Shown: one piece after another, positions 45,913-54,925 of the stretch
How positions within the stretch are numbered: the first letter of the stretch is position 1
How the letters are laid out: each line of letters begins with the position of its first letter
NCBI RefSeq assembly: GCF_030547005.1
Contig: NZ_JAUOPN010000003.1
Span: forward strand, 186,001-250,000
Direction of reading: 5' to 3'
Origin: Maribacter sp. 1_MG-2023
GTDB taxonomy: Bacteria; Bacteroidota; Bacteroidia; Flavobacteriales; Flavobacteriaceae
DNA length: 64,000 nucleotides
Notes under the pieces: generated by a model
What the model was told of the DNA's origin: nothing
What the model saw: only the letters and a program-made list of their open reading frames with translations
Databases searched by the model: none
Made by a program: the position numbers and the translations under genes

Positions 45913-46620
45913 ATGAAAAACAGAATTTCAAATATACTAAAGGATATTACGAACATACTCTTACCCATATCATGTTTTGGATGTAATGCACGATTATATA
46001 GAGGAGAGGCTCTTCTCTGTACATCTTGCCGACACCAATTACCACTTACCGAGTACTCCTTTAACGATGAAAATGCAGTTGACCGTATTTTTTATGGTCG
46101 AATTAACATAAAAAAAGCAAATTCATTCTTATTCTTTACCGAAATTGGAATCGTAAAAAACCTTATTCACTTCTTAAAATATAAGAACCAAGAAAGGATA
46201 GGAGAATTTTTAGGCGATTGGCATGGTCAAGTTTTGAAGCAACAAGGTCATTTACCAAAAATCGACTTTGTAATTCCCATTCCTTTACATAGAAAAAAAC
46301 TTAAAAAGAGAGGTTATAACCAAGTAGCACTTTTTGCGAAGCAAATTGCACTGCACATCAATGCAAATTATACGGATGATATTTTGATAAAAACTGCCAA
46401 TACCAAAACACAAACCAAGAAAAACAGATTAAGCAGATGGTACGATAACCGTTCGTTGTATGAAATCAAAAATGGAGAAAAACTCGTAAACAAAACAATA
46501 CTATTGGTTGACGATGTTATAACGACCGGAGCGACTATGGAAATTTGCGCTAACACCTTCAAAGATATTGAAGGTGTTGAAATTTACATATCAAGTATGG
46601 CGGTTGTTCCAAAGAATTAG
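45913..46620 (+). CDS. comF: ComF family protein (phosphoribosyltransferase fold)
   Basis: 235 residues from the ATG at 45913. An N-terminal zinc motif (CFGCNARLYRGEALLCTSC) is followed by the conserved DFVIPIPLHRKKLKKRGYNQ, TKTQTKKNRLSRW and the PRPP-binding loop ILLVDDVITTGATMEICA. ComF proteins take part in DNA uptake and transformation or in replication-fork repair. A TTG directly before the ATG would add one residue. The following gene begins 45 nt later. Confidence 0.94.
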   Translation: MKNRISNILKDITNILLPISCFGCNARLYRGEALLCTSCRHQLPLTEYSFNDENAVDRIFYGRINIKKANSFLFFTEIGIVKNLIHFLKYKNQERIGEFLGDWHGQVLKQQGHLPKIDFVIPIPLHRKKLKKRGYNQVALFAKQIALHINANYTDDILIKTANTKTQTKKNRLSRWYDNRSLYEIKNGEKLVNKTILLVDDVITTGATMEICANTFKDIEGVEIYISSMAVVPKN

Positions 46621-46665
46621 ATTTCTATAAAATATGTTGTTTCTTTGCGATCGATAATTACACTA

Positions 46666-48282
46666 ATGGGCAGAAAAATTTTAGGTTTTATATTTGTTTT
46701 TATCATCGTATTGATGTCATATCAATGCGCACAAAGGGGCACACCTACCGGTGGACCAAAAGATATTACTCCACCAGAATTAACAAGAGCAGAGCCACCA
46801 AATTTAACAACCAACTTTACGGGGCAAAAAATTAGATTGTATTTTGACGAATTAGTGAAGTTAAAAGATATTCAAAAGCAGCTTATAATTTCTCCTCCTC
46901 TAAAAAATGCCCCTGTACTTTCACCTATTGGCAATGCCAATAAATACGTAGAAATTACTATTAAAGATACACTCGAGCCAAATACAACCTATACTTTTAA
47001 TTTCGGTCAAGGTATTGTCGATAATAACGAAGAAAATCCGAAATCCTTTTTTACCTATGTTTTCTCTACTGGCGATTATATTGATTCTTTAGCATTAACA
47101 GGCGTAGTTAAGGATGCGTTCAACAAAAAAGCCGATGATTTTGTTAGCGTAATGCTTTATAAAATTGACACTAGTTATACAGATTCTACCGTTTATAAGA
47201 GACCGCCAAATTATATTACCAATACTTTAGATAGTGCAGTTATATTTAAACTTAACAATTTAAAAGAAGGCAAATATGCTTTATTTGGAATTAAAGATGC
47301 CGCAGGCAATAATTTGTTTGATCAAAAAACCGATAAAATAGGTTTCGTACGCGATACTATAAACTTACCTACAGATTCTATTTATTTGCTAAATCTATTC
47401 AAAGAAATTCAAGATTATGGTGTAGCCGTGCCTAGTATGGAAGCGAGCAATAGAATAAGTTTTGGCTATTATGGCGAGGGTGACGACATCAAAATTGAAA
47501 CAATTACCGAAATACCCGATACCGTTAAAACTAAGATCACTAAAGAAAGAGAAAAAGACACGTTAAACTTTTGGTTCACACCTTATGAAATGGACTCGCT
47601 TCTTTTCGTTATCACCAATGAATCTTTAAAAGTAAAAGACACCTTTAAAGTCAAAAACAGAAAAGTTGAGTTTGACTCCTTAAAGATTTCAATGAGTCAA
47701 AATGGAAATATTGAGATGGATAAACCTATAAACCTTCTAAGCAACACTCCATTAGTTAGTTTCGATAGCACTAAGATTAAATTGATGGATAAGGATTCTG
47801 TAGAAATTGCTTATCAATTAAAGTTCGATACTGTAGAAAATTTATTGAACTTTAATTTTAAGATCGATCCTGACCAAAGCTATAGAATGGAACTTATACC
47901 TGGTGCGGTAACCGACTTTTTCGAAACATCTAATGATTCGGTCGCTTATTCTTTTCGAACAAAGAGCATTGCAGATTATGGCAACTTAACTTTAAATTTA
48001 AATGGCAGTACAATCGTTTACCCGATAATTGTTCAACTTACCAACGAAAAAGGAGACTTACAAAGAGAAATTTATGCTACCGAACCACAGGCATATGTCT
48101 TTAACAATTTAAATCCTGGTAAATATCAAGCAAGAGTCATATTCGACATGAACGGCAATGGAAAATGGGATACAGGTAGTTTCTTAGAACATAGACAACC
48201 TGAAAAAATTAGCTATTACCCTACGTTAATAGAATTACGTGCTAATTGGGAAAAAATAGAGACGTTTAATTTGATAGATTAA
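46666..48282 (+). CDS. Ig-like (Big_5-type) domain lipoprotein
   Basis: 538 residues from the ATG at 46666. The lipobox ends SYQC (Cys21), then RGTPTGGPKDITPPE. The first domain (RAEPPNLTTNFTGQKIRLYF; TLEPNTTYTFNFGQGIVDNN) is the bacterial Ig-like Big_5 type, seen in many Bacteroidota outer-membrane lipoproteins. The C-terminal segment FNNLNPGKYQARVIFDMNGN resembles a carboxypeptidase-like or prealbumin-like domain. No enzymatic motif. The role is probably structural at the cell surface. A small secreted protein follows. Confidence 0.85.
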   Translation: MGRKILGFIFVFIIVLMSYQCAQRGTPTGGPKDITPPELTRAEPPNLTTNFTGQKIRLYFDELVKLKDIQKQLIISPPLKNAPVLSPIGNANKYVEITIKDTLEPNTTYTFNFGQGIVDNNEENPKSFFTYVFSTGDYIDSLALTGVVKDAFNKKADDFVSVMLYKIDTSYTDSTVYKRPPNYITNTLDSAVIFKLNNLKEGKYALFGIKDAAGNNLFDQKTDKIGFVRDTINLPTDSIYLLNLFKEIQDYGVAVPSMEASNRISFGYYGEGDDIKIETITEIPDTVKTKITKEREKDTLNFWFTPYEMDSLLFVITNESLKVKDTFKVKNRKVEFDSLKISMSQNGNIEMDKPINLLSNTPLVSFDSTKIKLMDKDSVEIAYQLKFDTVENLLNFNFKIDPDQSYRMELIPGAVTDFFETSNDSVAYSFRTKSIADYGNLTLNLNGSTIVYPIIVQLTNEKGDLQREIYATEPQAYVFNNLNPGKYQARVIFDMNGNGKWDTGSFLEHRQPEKISYYPTLIELRANWEKIETFNLID

Positions 48283-48298
48283 AATCTCAAAAAAAAAA

Positions 48299-48964
48299 AT
48301 GAAATCTGTAATTTTAATAGTAACATTTTTATTTGCCAATTTAATATTCGGACAGATAAATCATATTAACGATGAATCTGGCACATTTCAAATAGGTAAT
48401 ATTGATTCTCCTTTTTTAAGAGTTTCTAATCAATCGGGAAATAAAATAGAAGGAAGTATATACTTAAACGATAATTGGGAACAAGCCATAATTATCGATG
48501 AAGATTTAAAAAAAACTACGGTATTAGCTAAATTTAATACCTATCACAGTGAAATAGAAATATTTAAAGATAATAACTCAAGCTCTCTTTTGCCTGTACC
48601 AGGACTAAATGTTACTCTAAATGAAAAGAAATTTGTCCCTATATTATTAGAAGGAAAAAAGAAAAATATTTTTGGTGAAATCTTAGTAGAAGGTAAGAAC
48701 AAACTATATAAAGTTTATGATGTTAAAATTAACAAGGCTCCTTCTGATGCTAGATTATTAAACATCGAAAGTACAGACCGGGTGGTTATTACCTCAAAAT
48801 TATATTACGAAAAAAATGGGAATATAAATGATTTTCCAATTTCCAAAAAAGATATTAATGAAACCATAGATTCGCAAATAATAAAATCTGCGAAAACCGA
48901 ACGTCTTTCTTTAAAGAAAGAAGAAGATATCATAAAACTATTTAAACTGGCAAATTCAGGATAA
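48299..48964 (+). CDS. Secreted protein of unknown function
   Basis: 221 residues. Signal peptide 1-19 (MKSVILIVTFLFANLIFGQ). The mature part is strand-rich and charged (GNIDSPFLRVSNQSGNKIEG; EILVEGKNKLYKVYDVKINK), without Cys or recognisable motifs. It begins 16 nt after the Ig-like lipoprotein gene, behind a run of ten A residues, and converges with the omega-amidase gene. I do not recognise the family. Confidence 0.8.
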   Translation: MKSVILIVTFLFANLIFGQINHINDESGTFQIGNIDSPFLRVSNQSGNKIEGSIYLNDNWEQAIIIDEDLKKTTVLAKFNTYHSEIEIFKDNNSSSLLPVPGLNVTLNEKKFVPILLEGKKKNIFGEILVEGKNKLYKVYDVKINKAPSDARLLNIESTDRVVITSKLYYEKNGNINDFPISKKDINETIDSQIIKSAKTERLSLKKEEDIIKLFKLANSG

Positions 48965-48968
48965 TGTA

Positions 48969-49754
48969 TTAACTAATAATAAAATCATCGCGATCATTTA
49001 AAAAGCGAAGCTTATTTCGCACTAAATCGATTTCATCTTTTACTAATTCAATAATAATTGTTTCTTCTTTCTCAGAAAGTACAATTAATTCTCCGAGCGG
49101 GTCGTATACGCTAGAATGTCCTGGGTACTGATGCCCTACTTCGTCTTCTCCTATACGATTTACCCCAACACAATACACCATATTCTCGATGGCTCTTGCT
49201 TTCAAAAGTGCATCCCATGCATTAATTCTTGGGGTAGGCCAATTTGCTGCATATAATAAAACATCAAAATTTTCTGTGTTTCTGCTCCATACCGGAAAAC
49301 GAAGATCATAACATACTAAAGGGCAGATAGCAAAACCTTTGCAGTCTATTACTATTCTTTCTGTACCTGCTGTATATTTTTCATGTTCACCGGCTAATGT
49401 AAATGTATGTCGCTTATCATACTTTTCATATTCGCCATTTGGTCTTACAAAGAAGAGTCTATTGTAATAATTGTCATTATCATGAAAAGCGACACTCCCA
49501 ACTACTGCACTATTCTTTTTGGCAGCCATTTTCTTCATCCAATTTAGGGTTGTTAAACCTTCTTCTATTTCAATATTAGCAGGTGACATTGTAAAGCCAG
49601 TAGTAAACATTTCAGGTAAAATTATTAAATCAACAGATTCATCGATTTGATCGATTTTGGCGCCGAACATTTCTCTATTGGCATGTGGATCCTCCCAATG
49701 TAAAGTAGATTGTATTATTGTTATTTTTAAATGACTGCTTTGCTTCTCTTTCAT
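48969..49754 (-). CDS. Omega-amidase YafV-type (nitrilase superfamily)
   Basis: 261 residues from the ATG at 49752-49754. The nitrilase triad is present: Glu48 (ILPEMFTTGF), Lys114 (KYDKRHTFTLAG) and Cys148 (CPLVCYDLRFPVW). The EHEKYTAG segment after the Lys fits the omega-amidase/YafV branch, which hydrolyses alpha-ketoglutaramate or ketosuccinamate. A start seven codons upstream would overlap the ankyrin gene; the chosen ATG is 4 nt after its stop codon, so the two form an operon. Confidence 0.93.
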   Translation of the reverse strand: MKEKQSSHLKITIIQSTLHWEDPHANREMFGAKIDQIDESVDLIILPEMFTTGFTMSPANIEIEEGLTTLNWMKKMAAKKNSAVVGSVAFHDNDNYYNRLFFVRPNGEYEKYDKRHTFTLAGEHEKYTAGTERIVIDCKGFAICPLVCYDLRFPVWSRNTENFDVLLYAANWPTPRINAWDALLKARAIENMVYCVGVNRIGEDEVGHQYPGHSSVYDPLGELIVLSEKEETIIIELVKDEIDLVRNKLRFLNDRDDFIIS

Positions 49755-49758
49755 ACTA

Positions 49759-50223
49759 CTACTCCAACAAATCAATAAAAGCGCTTAAACCTTGAGTTTT
49801 AGCATGATCCAAGGCACTATTGCCCCTATTATCTTTAACCGTTTTATCTGCACCATTCGCTATTAATAATTTTGCAATTTCTAAGCGATTAAATTGTGCA
49901 GCATAAATTAAACAAGTTGCCCCCATTGCATTACGCTCATTAAGATGCGCCTTCTTATCTATCAATAATTTTGCAAGGTCGGTAAAGCCTTTGAAGCAAA
50001 CACCCATTAAGGCTGTGTTACCAGATGCATCTACAGCATCGATTTTTGCACCTTTGTCCAATAGTAGCGTTGCAATCTCCATTTCATCATAATACGTAGC
50101 TAAAATTAAAGGTGTTGAACCTCTAACATCTTTACTATTGACGAGTATTGGGTTCTTCGCTAACATGGCTTTAACCTCATTAAAACTACCTTCTCTTATC
50201 TCTTTAAAAAAAACCTCGTTCAT
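49759..50223 (-). CDS. Ankyrin-repeat protein
   Basis: 154 residues, about four ankyrin repeats: RGSTPLILATYYDEMEIATL, SGNTALMGVCFKGFTDLAKL, MGATCLIYAAQFNRLEIAKL and RGNSALDHAKTQGLSAFIDL. No signal peptide, so it is cytoplasmic. It is translated just upstream of the omega-amidase. Ankyrin repeats bind partner proteins; the partner is unknown. Confidence 0.9.
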   Translation of the reverse strand: MNEVFFKEIREGSFNEVKAMLAKNPILVNSKDVRGSTPLILATYYDEMEIATLLLDKGAKIDAVDASGNTALMGVCFKGFTDLAKLLIDKKAHLNERNAMGATCLIYAAQFNRLEIAKLLIANGADKTVKDNRGNSALDHAKTQGLSAFIDLLE

Positions 50224-50355
50224 AGTTTTGTATTATATATTATTCTTACTCACGACATTATGAAAGTAATTAAATAAAGATGTATTTTCTTACTATTTCA
50301 TAATTTTTTCCTACCTTAAAGATAATATGTACCTTTAAATTAAAATCTAGAACTT

Positions 50356-52551
50356 TTGAAAACATTAGCCGTTGACTTTCTTTTAAAAGAGTCCCCCAAT
50401 GCAATTGCTATCGTGGATACTAAGTTAAACTTTATTAGTTACTCTAACCAGTGGCAAGAAAAATTTAGTTTAAGTGAAATCGATATCATCGACAAAAATT
50501 TATTTGAGCATACAATTGAAACACCTAGCCTTTTTAAAGTTGCTGTAAATGATGGAGTAAAAGGAAAAGAGCATATAAATCTAGGACAAAAATTTACGTT
50601 ACCAAATGGCAAGCTACAATGGCTAAAATGGAAAATTATACCTTCTAGTATTGAAGATCATGGTTTCGACGGAGCCATTATATTTTTAGATGATATTACT
50701 GCCGTACAGAAAGAACTAGAGCTTTTACATAAAGCTGAAGAAGTTGCCAGAATAGGATGCTGGGAACTTGATTTAATTAACAACACCGTTAACTGGACAA
50801 AAACTACTAAAGACATTCACGAAGTTAGGGCTGATTTTATTCCAAACTTAGAAGAAGGAATAAATTTTTATAAGGAAGGAATTCACAGAGACAAAATTTC
50901 TTATTTAGTTAGTACGGCAATTGCAGAAGGAAAACCTTTTGACACAGAACTAATTATTGTCACTGCCAAAAAAAATGAAGTTTGGGTTCGCGCCAAAGGT
51001 GAAGTTGAAATTTTAAACGGAAAAGCTGTTAGACTTGTTGGCACTTTTCAAGATATAGATGAGAAAAAGAAAATTGAATTAGCTCATGAAGAAATCTCAG
51101 AAAGACTAAAAATTACGACCCAAACTGCACAAATTGGAACATGGCATTATGATCTCGTTGAAAACGATTTAGAATGGGATAACGAAATGTACCGAATTTT
51201 TGATATTGATGAAAATCAATTTTCAAGAGCTTTTGATACTTGGGTATCTACCATAGATCAAAACGATAAAGAAAGAATATTAGCCGCTACCAATGATGCC
51301 ATAAAGGGTTTGAAAGATTTTGACGAAGAATATAGAATAAATCTTCAGAATGGATCTACTAGATTTATTAAAGGTATTTCGAAAACTATAAAAGATATAA
51401 ATGGTAGGTCCATTAAAATGACAGGTGCCAATTGGGATATTACAGAACTTCGTAGTACCGAAATTGAATTAGCCGAAAGTACTAAGTTATTTGCTGAAAC
51501 TTTTGAACACTCTGCAATTGGTATGGCACTGGTAAGTCCAGAACTTAAATGGTTAAAAGTAAACAAAAGCTTATCGCATAGTTTAGGATATTCTGAGGAA
51601 GAGTTATTAAAAATGACCTCGATGGATATTACTCACCCAGATGATCTACCAGGCAGTAATTCTTATAAAAAGAAAGTAGTTAATGACGGCACAGAGCATT
51701 TACAATTTCAGAAAAGATATTTTAATAAAAACGGAAATATAGTTCATGCTATCATTGGATCATCGCCTGTGAAAGATTTGAATGGTAAAGTCAGTCATGT
51801 TATCACTCAATTTTTAGACATTACCGATAGAATTGAAGCACAAAACAAATTAGAAGCATTGGTAGATGTTACCAAAAGCCAAAATGAAAGTTTAACTAAT
51901 TTCGCCCATATCGTTTCGCATAACCTTCGTTCGCATTCTACCAATATGACTATGCTTACCACATTTTTGAATAAAGAAGAAGATGAAGATGAGCGAAAGA
52001 ATATAAATCGAATGATTACAAGCGCTACCGAAAGTTTATCTGAGACTATAGCGCATTTAAACGATGTTGTTCAGGTTAAAACCGGAGCTCTTGAAAAATT
52101 ACAAAGTATTAGTATACTTAATACCGTAAACCAAATTACTAAAAGTATCAATGGCTTATTAGAAGAACAAAATACTAATCTTATAATTGATATTGAAAAA
52201 TCTCATTTTGTACATGCAGTACCAGCATATTTAGAGAGTATTTTCTTAAATGTACTTACAAACGCCCTTAAATATCGATCAAAACAACGTACACCTGTTA
52301 TAGAAATAAAATCTATAATTAAAGGAGAAGATATTCTAATTTCATTTACGGATAATGGACAAGGAATAGACTTAAATCGACATGGCAACACCATTTTCGG
52401 CATGTATAAAACTTTTCATAAGCATAAAGATGCCAAAGGCATTGGGTTGTTCATTACCAAAAATCAAGTCGAATCAATGAGCGGTAGTATTAGTATCGAA
52501 AGTAAAGTCGACGAAGGCACGACCATTTTCATCAAACTTAAAAAGAGCTAA
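50356..52551 (+). CDS. Multi-PAS sensor histidine kinase
   Basis: 731 residues, cytoplasmic, start TTG. Four PAS/PAC units: about 5-125, 130-235 (GCWELDLINNTVNWTKTT), 250-370 (GTWHYDLVENDLEWD) and 375-500 (SPELKWLKVNKSLSHSLGYS). The H-box VSHNLRSHSTN has His522. The ATPase domain is complete: N box NALKYRSK, G1 FTDNGQGIDL, F box GMYKTFHKH, G2 AKGIGLFI. It precedes a response regulator by 12 nt and another by about 590 nt. The partner system at 15.5 kb lacks this ATPase domain. Confidence 0.95.
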   Translation: MKTLAVDFLLKESPNAIAIVDTKLNFISYSNQWQEKFSLSEIDIIDKNLFEHTIETPSLFKVAVNDGVKGKEHINLGQKFTLPNGKLQWLKWKIIPSSIEDHGFDGAIIFLDDITAVQKELELLHKAEEVARIGCWELDLINNTVNWTKTTKDIHEVRADFIPNLEEGINFYKEGIHRDKISYLVSTAIAEGKPFDTELIIVTAKKNEVWVRAKGEVEILNGKAVRLVGTFQDIDEKKKIELAHEEISERLKITTQTAQIGTWHYDLVENDLEWDNEMYRIFDIDENQFSRAFDTWVSTIDQNDKERILAATNDAIKGLKDFDEEYRINLQNGSTRFIKGISKTIKDINGRSIKMTGANWDITELRSTEIELAESTKLFAETFEHSAIGMALVSPELKWLKVNKSLSHSLGYSEEELLKMTSMDITHPDDLPGSNSYKKKVVNDGTEHLQFQKRYFNKNGNIVHAIIGSSPVKDLNGKVSHVITQFLDITDRIEAQNKLEALVDVTKSQNESLTNFAHIVSHNLRSHSTNMTMLTTFLNKEEDEDERKNINRMITSATESLSETIAHLNDVVQVKTGALEKLQSISILNTVNQITKSINGLLEEQNTNLIIDIEKSHFVHAVPAYLESIFLNVLTNALKYRSKQRTPVIEIKSIIKGEDILISFTDNGQGIDLNRHGNTIFGMYKTFHKHKDAKGIGLFITKNQVESMSGSISIESKVDEGTTIFIKLKKS

Positions 52552-52563
52552 ATAAAATTGATT

Positions 52564-52971
52564 ATGAATAAAGTTCAAACTTGCTGTATAATAGATGACG
52601 ACCCTATATTTGTATATGGTACCAAAAGAATAATAACAGAAGTAGATTTTGCAACTTCTATATTGGTGTATAGCAATGGACAAGAAGCTCTTGACGGCCT
52701 TAAAAAATTGTGCATGGCCAGAGAACCTTTACCTGATGTTATTTTTTTAGACCTGAATATGCCCATACTAAATGGTTGGGAATTTTTAGATGAATTTAAA
52801 AACTGTAAAAGTAAAAGATCAAAAAAAATTATAATTTACATCATTAGTTCTTCAGTTGACCCAAGAGACTTAGAACGGGTTAAAAACTACGAACAAGTAG
52901 ATACTTATATTTTAAAACCCATAACACCAGATGATCTTGCCAAAATATTAGGAACAATTACTGAAAATTAA
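52564..52971 (+). CDS. Single-domain response regulator (REC only)
   Basis: 135 residues from the ATG at 52564; an upstream TTG at 52558 would add two residues. The receiver has CCIIDDDPIF, phospho-acceptor Asp63 in FLDLNMPILNGWEF, YIISSSVD and ILKPITPDD. It is co-transcribed with the kinase at 50356. It is very similar to the receivers at 18163 and 53140. Confidence 0.94.
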   Translation: MNKVQTCCIIDDDPIFVYGTKRIITEVDFATSILVYSNGQEALDGLKKLCMAREPLPDVIFLDLNMPILNGWEFLDEFKNCKSKRSKKIIIYIISSSVDPRDLERVKNYEQVDTYILKPITPDDLAKILGTITEN

Positions 52972-53119
52972 ATGACACATTTCAGTTAAAGACAAAAACA
53001 CTATTGTTAATAAAAATGGGGGCAACTTGTTTTTATTTATATTAAAGTTATCTAGTCATTTTAATAACTTCGTGAAGTGTAATGGGTTGTTCTTCTCCAA
53101 CTTAAATCTGTATAAGATT

Positions 53120-53127
53120 TACTTTTG
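53120..53127 (+). promoter_or_regulatory. Probable -7 element of the second response regulator
   Basis: TACTTTTG matches TAnnTTTG, 12 nt before the ATG at 53140. The second regulator thus may be expressed apart from the kinase. Confidence 0.45.
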
Positions 53128-53139
53128 AAATAATTAAAA

Positions 53140-53547
53140 ATGAGTATATTTTCTAGTTGTTGTATTATTGATGATGACGAATTTTTTTCGGTTAGTAGTA
53201 AGCGTATTTTAAAGCAACATAACTTTAGTGATAATATTCTTTATTATTCTGGTGGTCAAGAAGCTCTTGATGGTTTAATTGGTTTGTTGGTAGAAAACAT
53301 AAAATTACCCGACGTTATTTTTTTAGACCTAAACATGCCAAATAGAGATGGTTGGTCATTTTTAGAAGAATTTGAAGCACTACCCGAAGATAAAATAGGG
53401 CATATTAAAATTTATATTACCAGTTCTTTTATTAGCCCTAAATACATGGAAAAGGCTAAAGACTACAAATTGGTTAAAGATTATATTGTTAAACCTTTGA
53501 CCGAAAGTGCCGTTAAAAAAATAATCGATTCTAAAGAAATAGCATAA
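53140..53547 (+). CDS. Single-domain response regulator (REC only), second copy
   Basis: 135 residues. Receiver with CCIIDDDEFF, Asp63 in FLDLNMPNRDGWSF, YITSSFIS and DYIVKPLTE. The 168-nt gap from the first regulator and its own -7 box point to separate control. Likely a duplicate of the preceding gene, now serving as a second phosphate acceptor. It converges with the DUF5689 gene 2 nt away. Confidence 0.94.
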   Translation: MSIFSSCCIIDDDEFFSVSSKRILKQHNFSDNILYYSGGQEALDGLIGLLVENIKLPDVIFLDLNMPNRDGWSFLEEFEALPEDKIGHIKIYITSSFISPKYMEKAKDYKLVKDYIVKPLTESAVKKIIDSKEIA

Positions 53548-53549
53548 AG

Positions 53550-54914
53550 TTATCTCATACCTGGGCTAAAATCTAACGGAGCATTTTGAGGCTGATTTAT
53601 TGTACCCGCATCGCCCGTATCATTGTAAATAGTCCATTCGCTTGCTGTAAAAACTGGATTTCCAGAAACTACACCTAATTTACGTACAGCAGCACCATCT
53701 TCAAATTCGTGATTTGTATTACTACCATCTTCTCCAATAACACCAAAAATATCTATAATGTTACCGAAAGGGTCTACTAGTACAATAGTATCGTCGCCAT
53801 TAGAATCTGCCGGGGAATTTGTGCCTACTGCAATATCAGCATCAAAGCCATATACATTTTTAAACTCTTCTGAATTGGGAGAAATTATTAAGAAACCTCT
53901 GCCAGGTATTTCATATTCAGACAAATCTATGCTTGAACTAATTGCAGTGTTATCATTAGTGAAACGTTCCAAACTCCACCCTTTTAAAGATAAACTTTCT
54001 TCTGATGCGTTATAAAGCTCTACAAACCTTGCCCCTGCGTTATTATCTGGGTCGGCAATCTCAGATATAAAAATTGACGGTGAAGTAAATTCATCTATAA
54101 AATCTTCACACCGTTCTTGTTCAAATTCGAGGTCATTTACGCCACGGATAATTAGCTGAAATTGATTATTATCTTTAGTCAACAACCCTGTGGCATTTCC
54201 CATTTTGTCTGGTAAGCTTTCTGATTGAAAATCTGCATAACCACTGTTTACCATAACCAATTCATTATCCATACAATCCACAAGGGTACGTAATGTTTCC
54301 TCTTCTTTAACAGCAAAAGTCTTCCCTAGTTCTTCTTGCTTAATTTCCACGCTGTTTATTACTACAAGAGTATTTAACATAGCATCGTTTAATCCTGAAA
54401 TAACAGCTAAAGTAGGCTCTATGCCATCATTTGGTTCACAAGAAACCAAAACATGGTCAAAAACAACATTTTTAGGCAACCTACCAACACTACGATTCCC
54501 AAAAGAGGTAAATACACCACCAATTTTATATGTATCATTAGATTTACCTAAATACAACCCCTTTAGTTTAATGATAATTTGCTGACCTACGTCAAAGAAC
54601 AAATGAGCATCTCTTAATTCTAATTCAATTTGCATTCCATCTGACGGATTACTTGGCTCATCTTGAAAATGTATGATATTGAAAAAATTACCTTCTTTGT
54701 CCGAAGAGATTACATAACCATTAATTACCAAATCCTCTTGAATTTGAATAGTTTCGCCATTATACATATTCTTTAATTCAGATATACTTATAAACGTAAA
54801 GTCAGCATCAGAACACTCTAAATCTGGAGCATCAAATTCCTTATCTTTTACACATGATGACAGTATAATACCGATGATTATCATCCAATAAAATATGTTA
54901 CGTTCTATCTTCAT
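53550..54914 (-). CDS. DUF5689/lamin-tail domain lipoprotein
   Basis: 454 residues. The lipobox ends SSC (about Cys21). The N-terminal half (YNGETIQIQEDLVINGYVIS; FNIIHFQDEPSNPSDGMQIE) is the DUF5689 OB-like pattern. The C-terminal half is a lamin-tail domain (SPSIFISEIADPDNNAGARF; LYNASEESLSLKGWSL; FGNIIDIFGVIGEDG). Lamin-tail domains often accompany secreted nucleases and alkaline phosphatases. It lies 11 nt after the TonB receptor (54926-57667), so the two are co-transcribed. A divergent secreted nuclease-like gene is on the far side of the receptor. Confidence 0.88.
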   Translation of the reverse strand: MKIERNIFYWMIIIGIILSSCVKDKEFDAPDLECSDADFTFISISELKNMYNGETIQIQEDLVINGYVISSDKEGNFFNIIHFQDEPSNPSDGMQIELELRDAHLFFDVGQQIIIKLKGLYLGKSNDTYKIGGVFTSFGNRSVGRLPKNVVFDHVLVSCEPNDGIEPTLAVISGLNDAMLNTLVVINSVEIKQEELGKTFAVKEEETLRTLVDCMDNELVMVNSGYADFQSESLPDKMGNATGLLTKDNNQFQLIIRGVNDLEFEQERCEDFIDEFTSPSIFISEIADPDNNAGARFVELYNASEESLSLKGWSLERFTNDNTAISSSIDLSEYEIPGRGFLIISPNSEEFKNVYGFDADIAVGTNSPADSNGDDTIVLVDPFGNIIDIFGVIGEDGSNTNHEFEDGAAVRKLGVVSGNPVFTASEWTIYNDTGDAGTINQPQNAPLDFSPGMR

Positions 54915-54925
54915 ACTATTTGTAT

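Noticed and set aside
48285-48300. Run of A residues before the secreted protein as a slippage site
   Set aside because: It is intergenic, between two complete frames, so no frameshift is needed.
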